DNA of 64,000 nucleotides from Betaproteobacteria bacterium (GCA_016716535.1 JADJWD010000001.1:322435-386434), one strand, 5' to 3'; shown: positions 29,558 to 38,242, numbered from the stretch's first letter. Notes: a model not told the origin generated them from the sequence alone. Made by a program: numbers and translations.

Positions 29558-32500
29558 CGCGCCGGCCCCGCCGCGGTGTCAGCGGCCGCCAGGCGCCGCC
29601 GCAGCGCCGCCCAGTGCGGCACGTGCTCCCGCAGCCGCTGCCGCGCCGCCTCGTCGGCGGCTTGCGCCAGCGCCGCGTCGAAGCGCGCAGCGAGGCGCGG
29701 CAGCAGCTCGCCGGCCCGCGCGTCGCCGCAGGCGTCGAAGACGCGCAGGCAGGCCCACAGCGCATCGGCCGTCAGGCTGTCCGCCGCCGCGTGCCCGGCC
29801 GCGTCGGCGTCGGCGTCGGCCTCGGCGAGGACGGCGTCGATCGCGGCGCGCGCTTCTTCGCAGGCGGCCGCACGGCCCCCACCGCGCTCGCCGCCGACGC
29901 CACCTTCGCCGCCCGCCACCGCCTCGACTGCCATCGCCGCCAGCTCGCAGCGCAGCCGCCACGCTTCGGGCGCGCGGCCTTGGGCGGTGTAGAGCCGCAC
30001 TGCGTCGTGCCAGGCGTCGCGCGCCGCGGCCTTGTCGCCGCGCACCTCGGCCAGGCGGCCTTCACATTCGGCGACCAGCGGCAGCACGTACGGCACGTCG
30101 TTCTCGCGCGCCACGCGGCCGGCCTCCTGCGCCGCGTCGTGCGCGGCGGCGCGGTCGCCGGCCGCCAGCGCCGCCTCGGCCGTGTGCACCAGCGCGGCGG
30201 CGCGAAAACGCGGCATGCCGATCTCGAGCGCGCGCTCGAGCGCCTGCCGCGCCGTGGCGCACGCGGCGTCGACGTCGCCCAGCAGCAGCTGCGCCTCGAA
30301 CAGCGACTCGAGCAGCACGAAGCGGTCGTGCAGCATCGGCCGCGTCATGCGGTCGAGGCGGGCCAGGCCCGCGTGCGCCGCGCGCTCGACCTCGGCGTGG
30401 CGTTCCTGCGCGATCAGCGCGCGGATCTCGATGGCGCGCAGCTGCACCTCGTAGCCTTCGTAGCCGCCGTCCTCGGCCGGCGCGCGCGCGACGCGGCGCG
30501 CGCACGCAATGCCCTCGGCCAGGTGCCGCTCGGCGCTGTCGAAGTCGCGGCCGGCCACCGCCAGCCAGGCCAGCTCGCCATGCGCCAGCGTCAGCGCGGC
30601 CTGCGCCGCCGTCTCCGCGCGGCCCGAGGCCAGCTCGATGGCCAGGCGCGCGCAGGCGGCGGCCTCGTCGGGCCGGCCCTCGTGGTCGGCGCGCAGCATG
30701 CGCGCGGTGGCCACGTCGGCGCGCAGCACGTTCTCGTCGTTCTGCTCGGCCCAGTCGTGCATCGCGCGCAGCGCCGCGGCCGCTTCGTCCTTGCGGTCGA
30801 GGCGGTCGAAGGTCGAGTGGCGCGCCTGCAGCAGCACGAAGCGCCGGCGCGGCGGCAGCCGCACCGGCTGCGCCAGCGCGCGCTCGGTCAGCTCGAGCAC
30901 TTCGGCGTGCGCGAAGCGCGCCTCGGCGAGCCCACGCGCGCGGTCGTAGTACTCGAAGGCCTGTGCGCTGTCGCCTGCGCGCTCGTAGTGCAGCGCGGTG
31001 ATGGCGACGAACTCGCTCTCGCGCCCGGCCACGCGCGCCGCGAGCCAGCGCGCGACGCGGGCGTGCCCTTCACGCCGCGCCGCCTTCAGCAGCGTGCCAT
31101 AGGTCACCTCGTGCAGCAGATGGTGCTGGAAGGCGTACTCCTCGGCCTGGTCGAAGGCGCTGGTCGGCCGGTGCACGAGCAGCCCGCGCCGCACGAGCGC
31201 CGGCAGCGCCTGCGGCGCCTCGGCGTCGAGCTGCGCCAGCGCCGAAGGCCAGAAGACGGCGCCGACAATGCTGGCGTGCTGCAGCGCGGCCAGCTCGGCC
31301 GGCGGCAGCGCATCGAGGCGCGCCTGCAGCACGCCGACCAGCGTGTCGGGCACGCGCAGCGTCTCGAGCCGACCGGCGAGCCCGCCGCCCAAGCGCCACG
31401 GCCGCGTGCGCGCGTCGATCGTGCCGTCCTCCATCCACATGCGCACCAGTTCTTCCATGAAATACGGGTTGCCGCCGGAGCGCTGCACGAGAAGGCGGCA
31501 AAGCGACTCGGACGCGGGCGCCATCGGCCGCAGCAGCAGGCGGGCGAGCGCCGAGGCGGCGTCCTTGGGCAGCGGCTCGAGCAGGATGTCGAGCCGCGCC
31601 AGCCGCGCGAGGGGGGCGGCGTCCGGCGCAGCCTCATCGATCGCCGGCAGCGGCCGGCGTTCCAGCCACACCGGCCGCCCCAGCAGCAGCAGCATCAGCG
31701 GCACCGCCGCCGGCCGCGCCAGCGCCTGCACGAAGTCGAGCGAGGCCTCGTCGGCCCAGTGCAGGTCTTCGAGCACCAGCAAGAGCGGCGTGTGCGCCGC
31801 CGCCGCGTGCAGCGCCTCACGCAGCGCCTCGAACGCCTGGTCGCGCAGCGAGCGGCCGCCGAGCCCCTGCACGGCGCTCGCGCCTTCGAACTCGAAGCCG
31901 ACGAGCTGGCCGACGCGGCCGGCGCGCAGTTGCGCGTCACGGCCGAGCCACGGCGCGAGGCCCTCGACGAGCCGCGCGCGCGCCTGCCCCGGCGGCAGGT
32001 CGTCGGCGATGCCGAGCCAGCGCGCCAGCAGCTGGCGCAGCAGGCCATAGGCTTGCAGATGGCCGCTCGGCTGCGCCCGCACGCGCAGGCAGGTCGGCGC
32101 GGTGGGCGCGTCGGATGACCCCGATGCCCCAGACGCCCCAGATGCCCCTCGCGACTGCGGCGCCTCGGCCAGCCGCAGCAGCAACTCGCGCCGCAGCCGC
32201 GACTTGCCGATGCCCGCCTCGCCGGCGACGACGGCCAGCGCCGCATGGCGGCCGGCGGCGGCGCGCGCGAACAGGTCGAGCAGGCTTTTCAACTCGGCGT
32301 CGCGCGCCACCATCGGCGTCGGCAGGCCCTCGATGCCGCGGCGCACCGTGCGCTCGGCGTGCCCGTCGTCGCCGAGCACGAGGTAGGTGACGAGCGGCGC
32401 CTCGCTGCCCTTCACCGCCAGCGGCGGCTGCGCCTCGCAGCGCAAGGCGCCGCGCACCTGCCGCCAGGTGTCGTGGCTGATGCGCAGCCGCCCGACCGGC

Positions 32501-33102
32501 GCGCTTTGCTCCATGCGCGCCGCCAGGTGCACCGCGTGGCCCATCGCCGAGCGGTCGGCCTCGACGCCGGCGCCCAGCAGCACGGTGCCGGTGTGGATGC
32601 CCACGCGTACGCCGAAGCGCGCCACGCCGAGCGGCCGCGCGACGCGCTCGGCGTGCTCGGCCGCCGCCTCGACGATGCCGAGGCCCGCGCGCACCGCGCG
32701 CTCGGCGTCGTCCTCGCGCGCGCGCTCGGCGCCGAAGGCCGCCTTCAGGCCGTCGCCGGTGAAGCGCAGCACCTCGCCGCCGTGCGCGCGCACGATGCGG
32801 GCGAAGCCTTCGAGCGCGCGGCTGACGAGCGCCAGCGCGTCCTCGGCGCCGACACGCTCGAGCATCGTCGTCGAGTCAGCGATGTCGGCGAAGAGGATGC
32901 TCACCTGGCGCAGCCGCGCCGCGGCCGAACCCGATGCCACGGAAGGTGTCGCTGTCGCTGCCGTCGTGCCAGCCCCTGCGGCGGCCGGCGCCGCCTGCGC
33001 CCGCAGCGCCAGCACCGCGGCGTCGACGGCGGCGTCACCCAGCGCGGCGCGCTGCGCCTCGAGGTGCGCGATGGCCGCTTCGAGGGCGCTCGGGTCGGGC
33101 AT
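29554..33102 (-). CDS. sAC-like protein: class III nucleotide cyclase domain - AAA/NACHT-like ATPase - TPR-like region
   Basis: 1182 residues, no membrane helix. Residues 66-245 are a class III cyclase domain: metal Asp73 (LFADIADSTT) and Asp117 (RFTGDGLKAAFG) are kept. The usual G-D-x-V-N-x-A-A-R purine/transition-state motif reads GHAVHLAARME (His189 for Asp, His192 for Asn, Arg196 kept), and the usual substrate Lys before FxGD is Arg113. So activity or specificity may be altered. Residues 260-600 hold an AAA-type ATPase with Walker A GEAGIGKS (294-301) and Walker B LLLVLEDLHWADE. The C-terminal half is Ala-rich helical repeats of TPR type. The layout equals mammalian soluble adenylyl cyclase. 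It is followed with 4-bp overlap by the SulP-cNMP gene. Confidence 0.88.
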   Translation of the reverse strand: MPDPSALEAAIAHLEAQRAALGDAAVDAAVLALRAQAAPAAAGAGTTAATATPSVASGSAAARLRQVSILFADIADSTTMLERVGAEDALALVSRALEGFARIVRAHGGEVLRFTGDGLKAAFGAERAREDDAERAVRAGLGIVEAAAEHAERVARPLGVARFGVRVGIHTGTVLLGAGVEADRSAMGHAVHLAARMEQSAPVGRLRISHDTWRQVRGALRCEAQPPLAVKGSEAPLVTYLVLGDDGHAERTVRRGIEGLPTPMVARDAELKSLLDLFARAAAGRHAALAVVAGEAGIGKSRLRRELLLRLAEAPQSRGASGASGASGSSDAPTAPTCLRVRAQPSGHLQAYGLLRQLLARWLGIADDLPPGQARARLVEGLAPWLGRDAQLRAGRVGQLVGFEFEGASAVQGLGGRSLRDQAFEALREALHAAAAHTPLLLVLEDLHWADEASLDFVQALARPAAVPLMLLLLGRPVWLERRPLPAIDEAAPDAAPLARLARLDILLEPLPKDAASALARLLLRPMAPASESLCRLLVQRSGGNPYFMEELVRMWMEDGTIDARTRPWRLGGGLAGRLETLRVPDTLVGVLQARLDALPPAELAALQHASIVGAVFWPSALAQLDAEAPQALPALVRRGLLVHRPTSAFDQAEEYAFQHHLLHEVTYGTLLKAARREGHARVARWLAARVAGRESEFVAITALHYERAGDSAQAFEYYDRARGLAEARFAHAEVLELTERALAQPVRLPPRRRFVLLQARHSTFDRLDRKDEAAAALRAMHDWAEQNDENVLRADVATARMLRADHEGRPDEAAACARLAIELASGRAETAAQAALTLAHGELAWLAVAGRDFDSAERHLAEGIACARRVARAPAEDGGYEGYEVQLRAIEIRALIAQERHAEVERAAHAGLARLDRMTRPMLHDRFVLLESLFEAQLLLGDVDAACATARQALERALEIGMPRFRAAALVHTAEAALAAGDRAAAHDAAQEAGRVARENDVPYVLPLVAECEGRLAEVRGDKAAARDAWHDAVRLYTAQGRAPEAWRLRCELAAMAVEAVAGGEGGVGGERGGGRAAACEEARAAIDAVLAEADADADAAGHAAADSLTADALWACLRVFDACGDARAGELLPRLAARFDAALAQAADEAARQRLREHVPHWAALRRRLAAADTAAGPAR

Positions 33103-33377
33103 GGCGGGCTACGGGAGTGGCGGGCACGCTGCGCGAAGCGTGCGCGAGCCTACACAGCCCCGCCGTCGGCATGGGGTCGGAGTTACCCGGCCTGCGCGAC
33201 GCGCGAGCGCGGCGCGCCCTTGGCAAGCTGGAAGCCCGGAGAAACAGGGCCTTTGCGGGCCTTGGCGGCCCCGGGACCGGGGAGCAAAATCCGCCCTCCC
33301 CGCCCGAAGAAGTGTCAACGAGTGACGGCCCGCGCCCGGCGCCTTGCCGGGCCTTTTCGCCGCCGTAGACTGGCCCC

Positions 33378-33887
33378 ATGAGCAGCCCCAAGCGGCCCGA
33401 CCCCTGGGCCCACACCACCTTGCCGGGCGAGCTGCAGCCCAGCGGCCCTGCCCCCGGCTCCAACGAGCTGGAGCGCTTCGTGCACGCGCAGGACCCGGCG
33501 TGGGAGCACGTGGTCGAAGAGCTCGAGGAAGGCGCCAAGCAGACGCACTGGATGTGGTTCGTCTTCCCGCAGCTGCGGGGCCTGGGGCGCAGCGACATCG
33601 CGCGCCGCTTCGGCATCGCCTCGCTCCTCGAGGCCGAGGCCTACATGGCGCACCCGCTGCTCGGGCCGCGGCTCGTGCAGTGCTGCGAGATCCTGCAGCG
33701 GCTCGAAGGGCGCACGGCGCTGGCCATCTTCGGCGCCGTCGACGAGCTGAAGCTGCGCTCGTGCCTGACGCTGTTCGAACGCGCCGCGCCGCAGGAGGCG
33801 CTGTTCACCGCGCTGCTGGAGAAGTACTTCAAGGGCCGGCGCGACGCCGCCACGCTGGCGCTGCTGGACAACGTGCGCGCCGGCTGA
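33378..33887 (+). CDS. DUF1810 family protein
   Basis: 169 residues. After a Pro-rich start of about 30 residues the DUF1810 core appears: LERFVHAQDPAWEHVVEEL, then GAKQTHWMWFVFPQLRGLG, then YMAHPLLGPRLVQCCEIL and IFGAVDELKLRSCLTLFE. This is a widespread single-domain calpastatin-like family of unknown function. The ATG at 33378 is 275 bp from the divergent cyclase start; that gap contains no gene I could recognise. Confidence 0.85.
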   Translation: MSSPKRPDPWAHTTLPGELQPSGPAPGSNELERFVHAQDPAWEHVVEELEEGAKQTHWMWFVFPQLRGLGRSDIARRFGIASLLEAEAYMAHPLLGPRLVQCCEILQRLEGRTALAIFGAVDELKLRSCLTLFERAAPQEALFTALLEKYFKGRRDAATLALLDNVRAG

Positions 33888-33912
33888 GCCGCGCGCAGGC
33901 GAACGACGCGCT

Positions 33913-34677
33913 TCAGCGCGCCGTGGCCACCAGCTTGGCGGCCGCTGCCACGCTGTTGCGGATCAACGACTCGAGCCGGCGCGCTTTCTCTTCCTGGCTC
34001 AGCGCCTCCCACGGCGTCGCAGCGGTCTTGCTGGCGTAGATCGGCACGACCTCGCTGCCCGTCACCGTGGCTTCGTACACGGCCTTCGCCGTCGCCACAT
34101 CGACGAGCGACAGCTTCACGTAGACGTAAGGCGACATGAAGCCGCGGCCCACGGCGCGCGTGTCGTCGACGTCGTAGAGCCCCTGCGATTCATCGAGGTA
34201 GAAGCCGAGCCCGCGCAGCTTGCCGCGGCCGATGGTCTCGTGCTTCAGATGGAAGCTCGCATCGGCCCGGTACTTCGTCACCAGCACGACGTGCGTGGCG
34301 CGGCGCTGCTCGATCAGGTCGACCACCGCGCCGGGCAGCGCCACGCCGTCGGGCTGCAGCATCAGCTCGGGGCTCTCGTGCAGGCGCGACGGCGGCACCA
34401 GCGCGAAGGCCACCGGCGCCTTCGGGTCGGCCTCCGCCAGGCCGGCGGCCACGGCCGCGAGCACGGCCTTGTCCATCGAGCCGCCGCGGTCCTCCACCGC
34501 ATGGCGGGCGTTCGGATCGAGTCGCGTGCCGGTCTGCATGCCGGCGCCGACGTACTCGATCTTGTCGCCGACGAACGACGCGATCACGTAGCTGCGCGGT
34601 GCAGGCGGCTGCGCCCACGACAGCGGCGCGACCAGCGACAGCACGATGGCTTGAAACTCGCGCCGAGAGACGTTCAT
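33913..34677 (-). CDS. Secreted hypothetical protein
   Basis: 254 residues from the ATG at 34677, which has a perfect AGGAGG site 9 bp upstream. The N-terminus MNVSRREFQAIVLSLVAPLSWAQ is a signal peptide with a weak twin-arginine look. The mature part has alternating beta strands (SYVIASFVGDKIEYVGAG; THVVLVTKYRADASFHL; YVYVKLSLVDVATAKAVYEA) and a helical C-terminus (LESLIRNSVAAAAKLV). The pattern resembles periplasmic proteins that form lipoprotein-like alpha/beta domains (CsgG-like), but I cannot place it in a family. It converges on the DUF1810 gene with 25 bp between stops. Confidence 0.65.
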   Translation of the reverse strand: MNVSRREFQAIVLSLVAPLSWAQPPAPRSYVIASFVGDKIEYVGAGMQTGTRLDPNARHAVEDRGGSMDKAVLAAVAAGLAEADPKAPVAFALVPPSRLHESPELMLQPDGVALPGAVVDLIEQRRATHVVLVTKYRADASFHLKHETIGRGKLRGLGFYLDESQGLYDVDDTRAVGRGFMSPYVYVKLSLVDVATAKAVYEATVTGSEVVPIYASKTAATPWEALSQEEKARRLESLIRNSVAAAAKLVATAR

Positions 34678-34838
34678 CGACCGCAACCTCCTGGCCGGGA
34701 TGCTAAGGCCGCGCGCACCGTGCAGCGGCGCCTGCGTGGCAGGGCGTCGCGGACCGCGGCAGGCGGGCACGCGGCCGTGCAGGCGCGCCGCGGATGCGCG
34801 TCGGGATGCGTGCCGGGATGCGTGCTGACGTCGTGGTG

Positions 34839-34947
34839 CGCCGAGGACGCCGGGTGGCCGACTTCGCTCGTGTCCCCCGGCTTGCTCGCTGGCGCTCGCA
34901 AGCCTCCTCCTTGACCTCGCTACGTCGGCCACCCGGCGTCCTCGGCG
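34839..34947. repeat. MITE/REP-like palindromic element with 24-bp perfect terminal inverted repeats
   Basis: Bases 34839-34862 and 34924-34947 are a perfect 24-bp inverted repeat; each arm contains GAGGACGCCGGGTGGCC or its complement. A second nested inverted repeat (GGCTTGC and GCAAGCC, about 34880-34902) lies inside. There is no coding frame in the 109 bp. It sits in the 626-bp gene-free region 34678-35303. The form suits a miniature mobile or intergenic palindromic element; whether other copies exist cannot be seen from this window. Confidence 0.6.
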
Positions 34948-35144
34948 TGGCAGCGGGGGCCTTCGACGATCGATCGCGATGGGGCGGGGCAGTGGCGACT
35001 TTGTACAAACAAACAAGCGAGCGGGCGACGAAGCGTACGCCCTTGGGTTGTCACCGGCCGCATTGATGTTCGGCATCCACTAAGGGATTTCAGCGTGATT
35101 TAGGGGTTTACACCAGTCTGGACGATTGAGGTTCTGCCGGATAC

Positions 35145-35158
35145 TTTGTCTATACAAA
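35145..35158 (+). promoter_or_regulatory. HutC-like operator and probable promoter of the atypical hut operon
   Basis: TTTGTCTATACAAA is a near-perfect palindrome (one mismatched pair) and differs in three positions from the perfect CTTGTCTAGACAAG found between hutU and hutC at 56043. It overlaps a TATACA-like -10 (35151-35156), with a TTGAGG -35-like element at 35126-35131 (19-bp spacer). A GntR/HutC repressor bound here would block the promoter. The likely regulator is the HutC-like protein at 47427 or 56079. Confidence 0.6.
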
Positions 35159-35172
35159 TATCGTCAGCCCTG

Positions 35173-35278
35173 CCCCGACACCCCGACACCCCGACACCCC
35201 GACACCCCGACACCCCGACACCCCGACACCCCGACACCCCGACACCCCGACACCCCGACACCCCGACACCCCGACACC
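35173..35278 (+). repeat. Tandem repeat, 13 copies of the 8-mer CCCCGACA
   Basis: Thirteen exact copies of CCCCGACA plus two bases run without interruption between the HutC-like operator/promoter and the ribosome site of the urocanase-like gene. The repeat is in the 5' untranslated leader (the AAGGAGA site is at 35290-35296). An 8-bp exact array is prone to slippage, which would change leader length and possibly expression. It has no spacers and is not a CRISPR. Confidence 0.95.
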
Positions 35279-35303
35279 GCTCGCTCGCCAAGGAGACCCA
35301 CCC

Positions 35304-37004
35304 ATGTCCGCCACCCCCGAAATCCTCTACAGCGTCAAGGCCCAGGGCGGCAAGGCGCTGCGCTGCAAGGGCTGGAAGCAGGAAACCATCCTGCGCATGC
35401 TCGAGAACAACATGGAGAACGCCGAACGTCCGCAGGACCTCGTCATCTACGGCGGCATCGGCAAGTGCGCGCGCAACTGGGAGTCGTACCACGCGATCGT
35501 CCAGGCGCTGAAGGAGCTCGAGAACACCGAGACGCTGGTGATCCAGTCGGGCATGCCGGTGGCGGTGTTCCCGACCAACCCGCTGGCGCCGCGCGTCGTC
35601 ATGGCGACGACGAACATCATGAAGGCCACCTGGCCGGTGTTCTACGACCTGCAGGAGAAGAACCTGACGATGTTCGCCCAGTACACGGCGGCGCCGTGGG
35701 AGTACATCGGCACGCAGGGCGTCATCCAGGGCACGTTCGAGACGCTGGCCTCGATCGGCCGCCTGCACTTCGGCGATTCGCTCGCCGGCCGCATCCTGCT
35801 CACCGCCGGCATGGGCGGCATGGGCGGCAACCAGACGCGCGCGATGAGCATGCTCGGCGGCGTGTGCATCTGCGCCGACGTCGACATCGCCGTCATCAAC
35901 AAGCGCCGGCAGGTCGGCTACTGCGACGTCGTCACCGAGAGCTTCGACGAGGCGGTGAAGCTGGCGCGCGAGGCCGCGGCGGCGAAGAAGCCGCTCGGCA
36001 TCGCGCTGCTGGGCAATGCCGCCGACGTGCTGCAGCGGGCGATGGACACCGGCTTCAAGCCCGACATCATCACCGACATGACGCCGGCGCACGACCCGCT
36101 CGCCTACGTGCCGACGGGCATGTCGGTCGACGAGGCGCGCCGGCTGCGCGAGACCGACCGCACCGCCTACCTGAAGCGCGCCGGCGCGACGATGGTGCGC
36201 CACCTCGCGCTGATGAACGCCTTCATGGACCAGGGCATCCAGGTCTTCGAGTACGGCAACAGCCTGCGCAAGGAAGCGCGCGACGCCGGCATGCCCGAGG
36301 CCGAGGCGATGCGCATCCCCGGCTTCGTCGCCGCCTACATCCGGCCGCTGTTCTGCGAGGGGCGCGGGCCGTTCCGCTGGCTGTGCATCTCGCGCGACCC
36401 CGAGGACCTGCGCCGGCTCGACGACCTCGTGCTCGAGATGTTCCACGACGACGCGCTGGTGACGCGCTGGATCAAGCTGGCGCGCAGGCACATCCCGATC
36501 GAGGGCCTGCCGGCGCGCATCTGCTACCTCGGCTTCGGCCAGCGCAAGGCCTTCGGCATGCGTGTCAACGAGCTGGTCAAGTCCGGGCACCTGTCGGGCC
36601 CGGTCGCCTTCTCGCGCGACAACCTCGACTCGGGCTCGATCGTCAACCCGACGTTCGAGAGCGAGAAGATGCTCGACGGCAGCGACCTGATCTCCGACTG
36701 GCCGTACCTGAACGCGCTGCTCAACGTCGCCGGCGGCGCGGACCTGGTGGCGATCCAGGAGAACTACTCGATGGGCGAGGCCGTGCACACCGGCGTGACG
36801 ATGATCGCCGACGGCAGCACCGAGGCCGAGGTGCGCCTCGCGTCGTGCCTGACGACCGACTCGGGCATCGGCGTCGTCCGCCATGCCCAGGCCGGCTACC
36901 CGATCGCGCGCAAGACGGCCGAGGAGCGCTTCGGCAAGAACGGCGTCAAGGTGCCGCTGTGGTGGTCGCCGAAGGCCACCTTCGGCCCGGGCCACGGCCT
37001 GTAG
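35304..37004 (+). CDS. Urocanate hydratase-like protein, divergent (atypical hut operon)
   Basis: 566 residues with AAGGAGA upstream. The urocanase fold is plain: DLVIYGGIGKCARNWESYHAI, NAD-binding TAGMGGMGGNQTRAM, AYIRPLFCEGRGPFRWLCIS and LPARICYLGFGQR with the conserved active-site-loop Cys. It differs from the canonical copy at 54301: the family's HHGGGVGMGYSQHAG segment reads IQENYSMGEAVHTG, and CWIGLGER reads CYLGFGQR. It hydrates urocanate or a substituted urocanate (thio- or methyl-) to an imidazolone-propionate. First gene of the operon; the TRAP receptor gene follows after 112 bp. Confidence 0.88.
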   Translation: MSATPEILYSVKAQGGKALRCKGWKQETILRMLENNMENAERPQDLVIYGGIGKCARNWESYHAIVQALKELENTETLVIQSGMPVAVFPTNPLAPRVVMATTNIMKATWPVFYDLQEKNLTMFAQYTAAPWEYIGTQGVIQGTFETLASIGRLHFGDSLAGRILLTAGMGGMGGNQTRAMSMLGGVCICADVDIAVINKRRQVGYCDVVTESFDEAVKLAREAAAAKKPLGIALLGNAADVLQRAMDTGFKPDIITDMTPAHDPLAYVPTGMSVDEARRLRETDRTAYLKRAGATMVRHLALMNAFMDQGIQVFEYGNSLRKEARDAGMPEAEAMRIPGFVAAYIRPLFCEGRGPFRWLCISRDPEDLRRLDDLVLEMFHDDALVTRWIKLARRHIPIEGLPARICYLGFGQRKAFGMRVNELVKSGHLSGPVAFSRDNLDSGSIVNPTFESEKMLDGSDLISDWPYLNALLNVAGGADLVAIQENYSMGEAVHTGVTMIADGSTEAEVRLASCLTTDSGIGVVRHAQAGYPIARKTAEERFGKNGVKVPLWWSPKATFGPGHGL

Positions 37005-37116
37005 AGCGCCCGCGCTTCACTGCGCCCCGCGGCCGGCGCCGCGTCCTTGTCCTGCGAGGAAGCCGGCGCCGGCCCTTCCGTCCAACGCACGCAACCACGA
37101 ACACCGGAGGATTGCC

Positions 37117-38208
37117 ATGACTCGTCGCACTTTCCTGGCCGGCGGCGCCGCCGCCGCCGCCAGCGCCCTTGCCGCGCCCGCCTTCGCCCAGGGCAAGCAG
37201 GAATGGAAGATGGTCACGTCGTGGCCGAAGAACGCGCCCGGCGTCGGCCAGTCGGCCAACCGCATCGCCCAGCGCATCACCGACCTCTCGGGCGGGCGGC
37301 TGACGATCAAGGTCTACGGCGCCAACGAGCTGGTGCCGGCCTTCGGCGTGTTCGACGCGGTGGCGCAGGGCACGGCCGAGATGTACCACTCGGTGCCGGC
37401 GTACTGGATCCCCAAGCTCAAGGGCATCGGCTTCTTCGGCTCGTTCCCGTTCGGCCTGAACGCGCCCGAGCAGATGGCCTGGATGTACCACGGCGGCGGC
37501 CAGGCGCTGTACGACGAGGCCTACGGCGCGCTTGGCGTCAAGGGCCTCATCGCCGGCAGCTCGGGGCCGCAGTGGCTGGGCTGGTTCCGCAAGGAGCTGA
37601 AGTCGCTCGACGACTTCAAGGGCCTGCGCTTCCGCACCACGGGCTTCAACGGCGAGATGCTGCGCCGCGCCGGCGCCGCGGTCGTCACGCTGCCCGGCGG
37701 CGAGATCTTCCAGGCGCTGCAGGCCGGCACGATCGACGGCGCCGAGTTCATCGGCCCGTGGAACGACGCCGCGTTCGGCTTCCACCAGGTGGCGAAGAAC
37801 TTCTACTTCCCCGGCGTCGGCGAGCCCTCGTCGGCCGAGGAGATCGGCTTCAACAAGGCGAAGTACGACGCGCTGCCGGCCGACCTGAAGGCGATGGTGC
37901 GCGTCGCCGCGATGTCGGCCTCGGAAGAGACGACGACCTCCTACGAGGTCAACCACGCCCAGGCGCTGAAGGAGCTGGTGGCCAAGCACGGCGTCGTCGT
38001 GCGCGAGCTGCCGCGCGAGCTCGTCATCGCGCTGGGCAACGCCGCCGGCGCGCTGGCGCAGGAGCTGCTGGAGGACAAGGACGCGCTGACGAAGAAGATC
38101 GCGCAGAGCTACTTCCGCTTCCGCAACCAGACGGCCGAATACGCGCGCTACAGCTACGGCGGGCAGATCAACGCCCGGCTGCTGCCGCTGAAGTGGCCGG
38201 CCGCCTGA
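37117..38208 (+). CDS. TRAP transporter substrate-binding protein, DctP family, TakP-like (2-oxo acid)
   Basis: 363 residues with CCGGAGG upstream and a twin-arginine signal (MTRRTFLAGGAAAAASALA...AFAQ). The mature protein opens EWKMVTSWPKNAPGVGQSA and carries VFDAVAQGTAEMYHSVPAYW, PFGLNAPEQMAWMYHGGG, LKGLRF-like FKGLRFRTTG, GGEIFQALQAGTIDGAEFIG and a PWND motif. These match the TakP branch of DctP proteins, known for binding pyruvate and longer 2-oxo acids. In this operon the likely ligand is an imidazole 2-oxo or 2-hydroxy acid. It is followed by the DctQ gene after 34 bp. Confidence 0.9.
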   Translation: MTRRTFLAGGAAAAASALAAPAFAQGKQEWKMVTSWPKNAPGVGQSANRIAQRITDLSGGRLTIKVYGANELVPAFGVFDAVAQGTAEMYHSVPAYWIPKLKGIGFFGSFPFGLNAPEQMAWMYHGGGQALYDEAYGALGVKGLIAGSSGPQWLGWFRKELKSLDDFKGLRFRTTGFNGEMLRRAGAAVVTLPGGEIFQALQAGTIDGAEFIGPWNDAAFGFHQVAKNFYFPGVGEPSSAEEIGFNKAKYDALPADLKAMVRVAAMSASEETTTSYEVNHAQALKELVAKHGVVVRELPRELVIALGNAAGALAQELLEDKDALTKKIAQSYFRFRNQTAEYARYSYGGQINARLLPLKWPAA

Positions 38209-38242
38209 GCGCGGCCGCCAAGCACCGCGCCGGAGCACACGC

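Noticed and set aside
29467..32118. Long plus-strand frames opposite the cyclase-AAA gene
   Set aside because: Low-complexity Arg/Gln/His-rich translations with no family resemblance; shadows of the minus-strand gene.
35173..35278. CRISPR-like array
   Set aside because: The 8-bp units are contiguous with no spacers and no cas gene is present.
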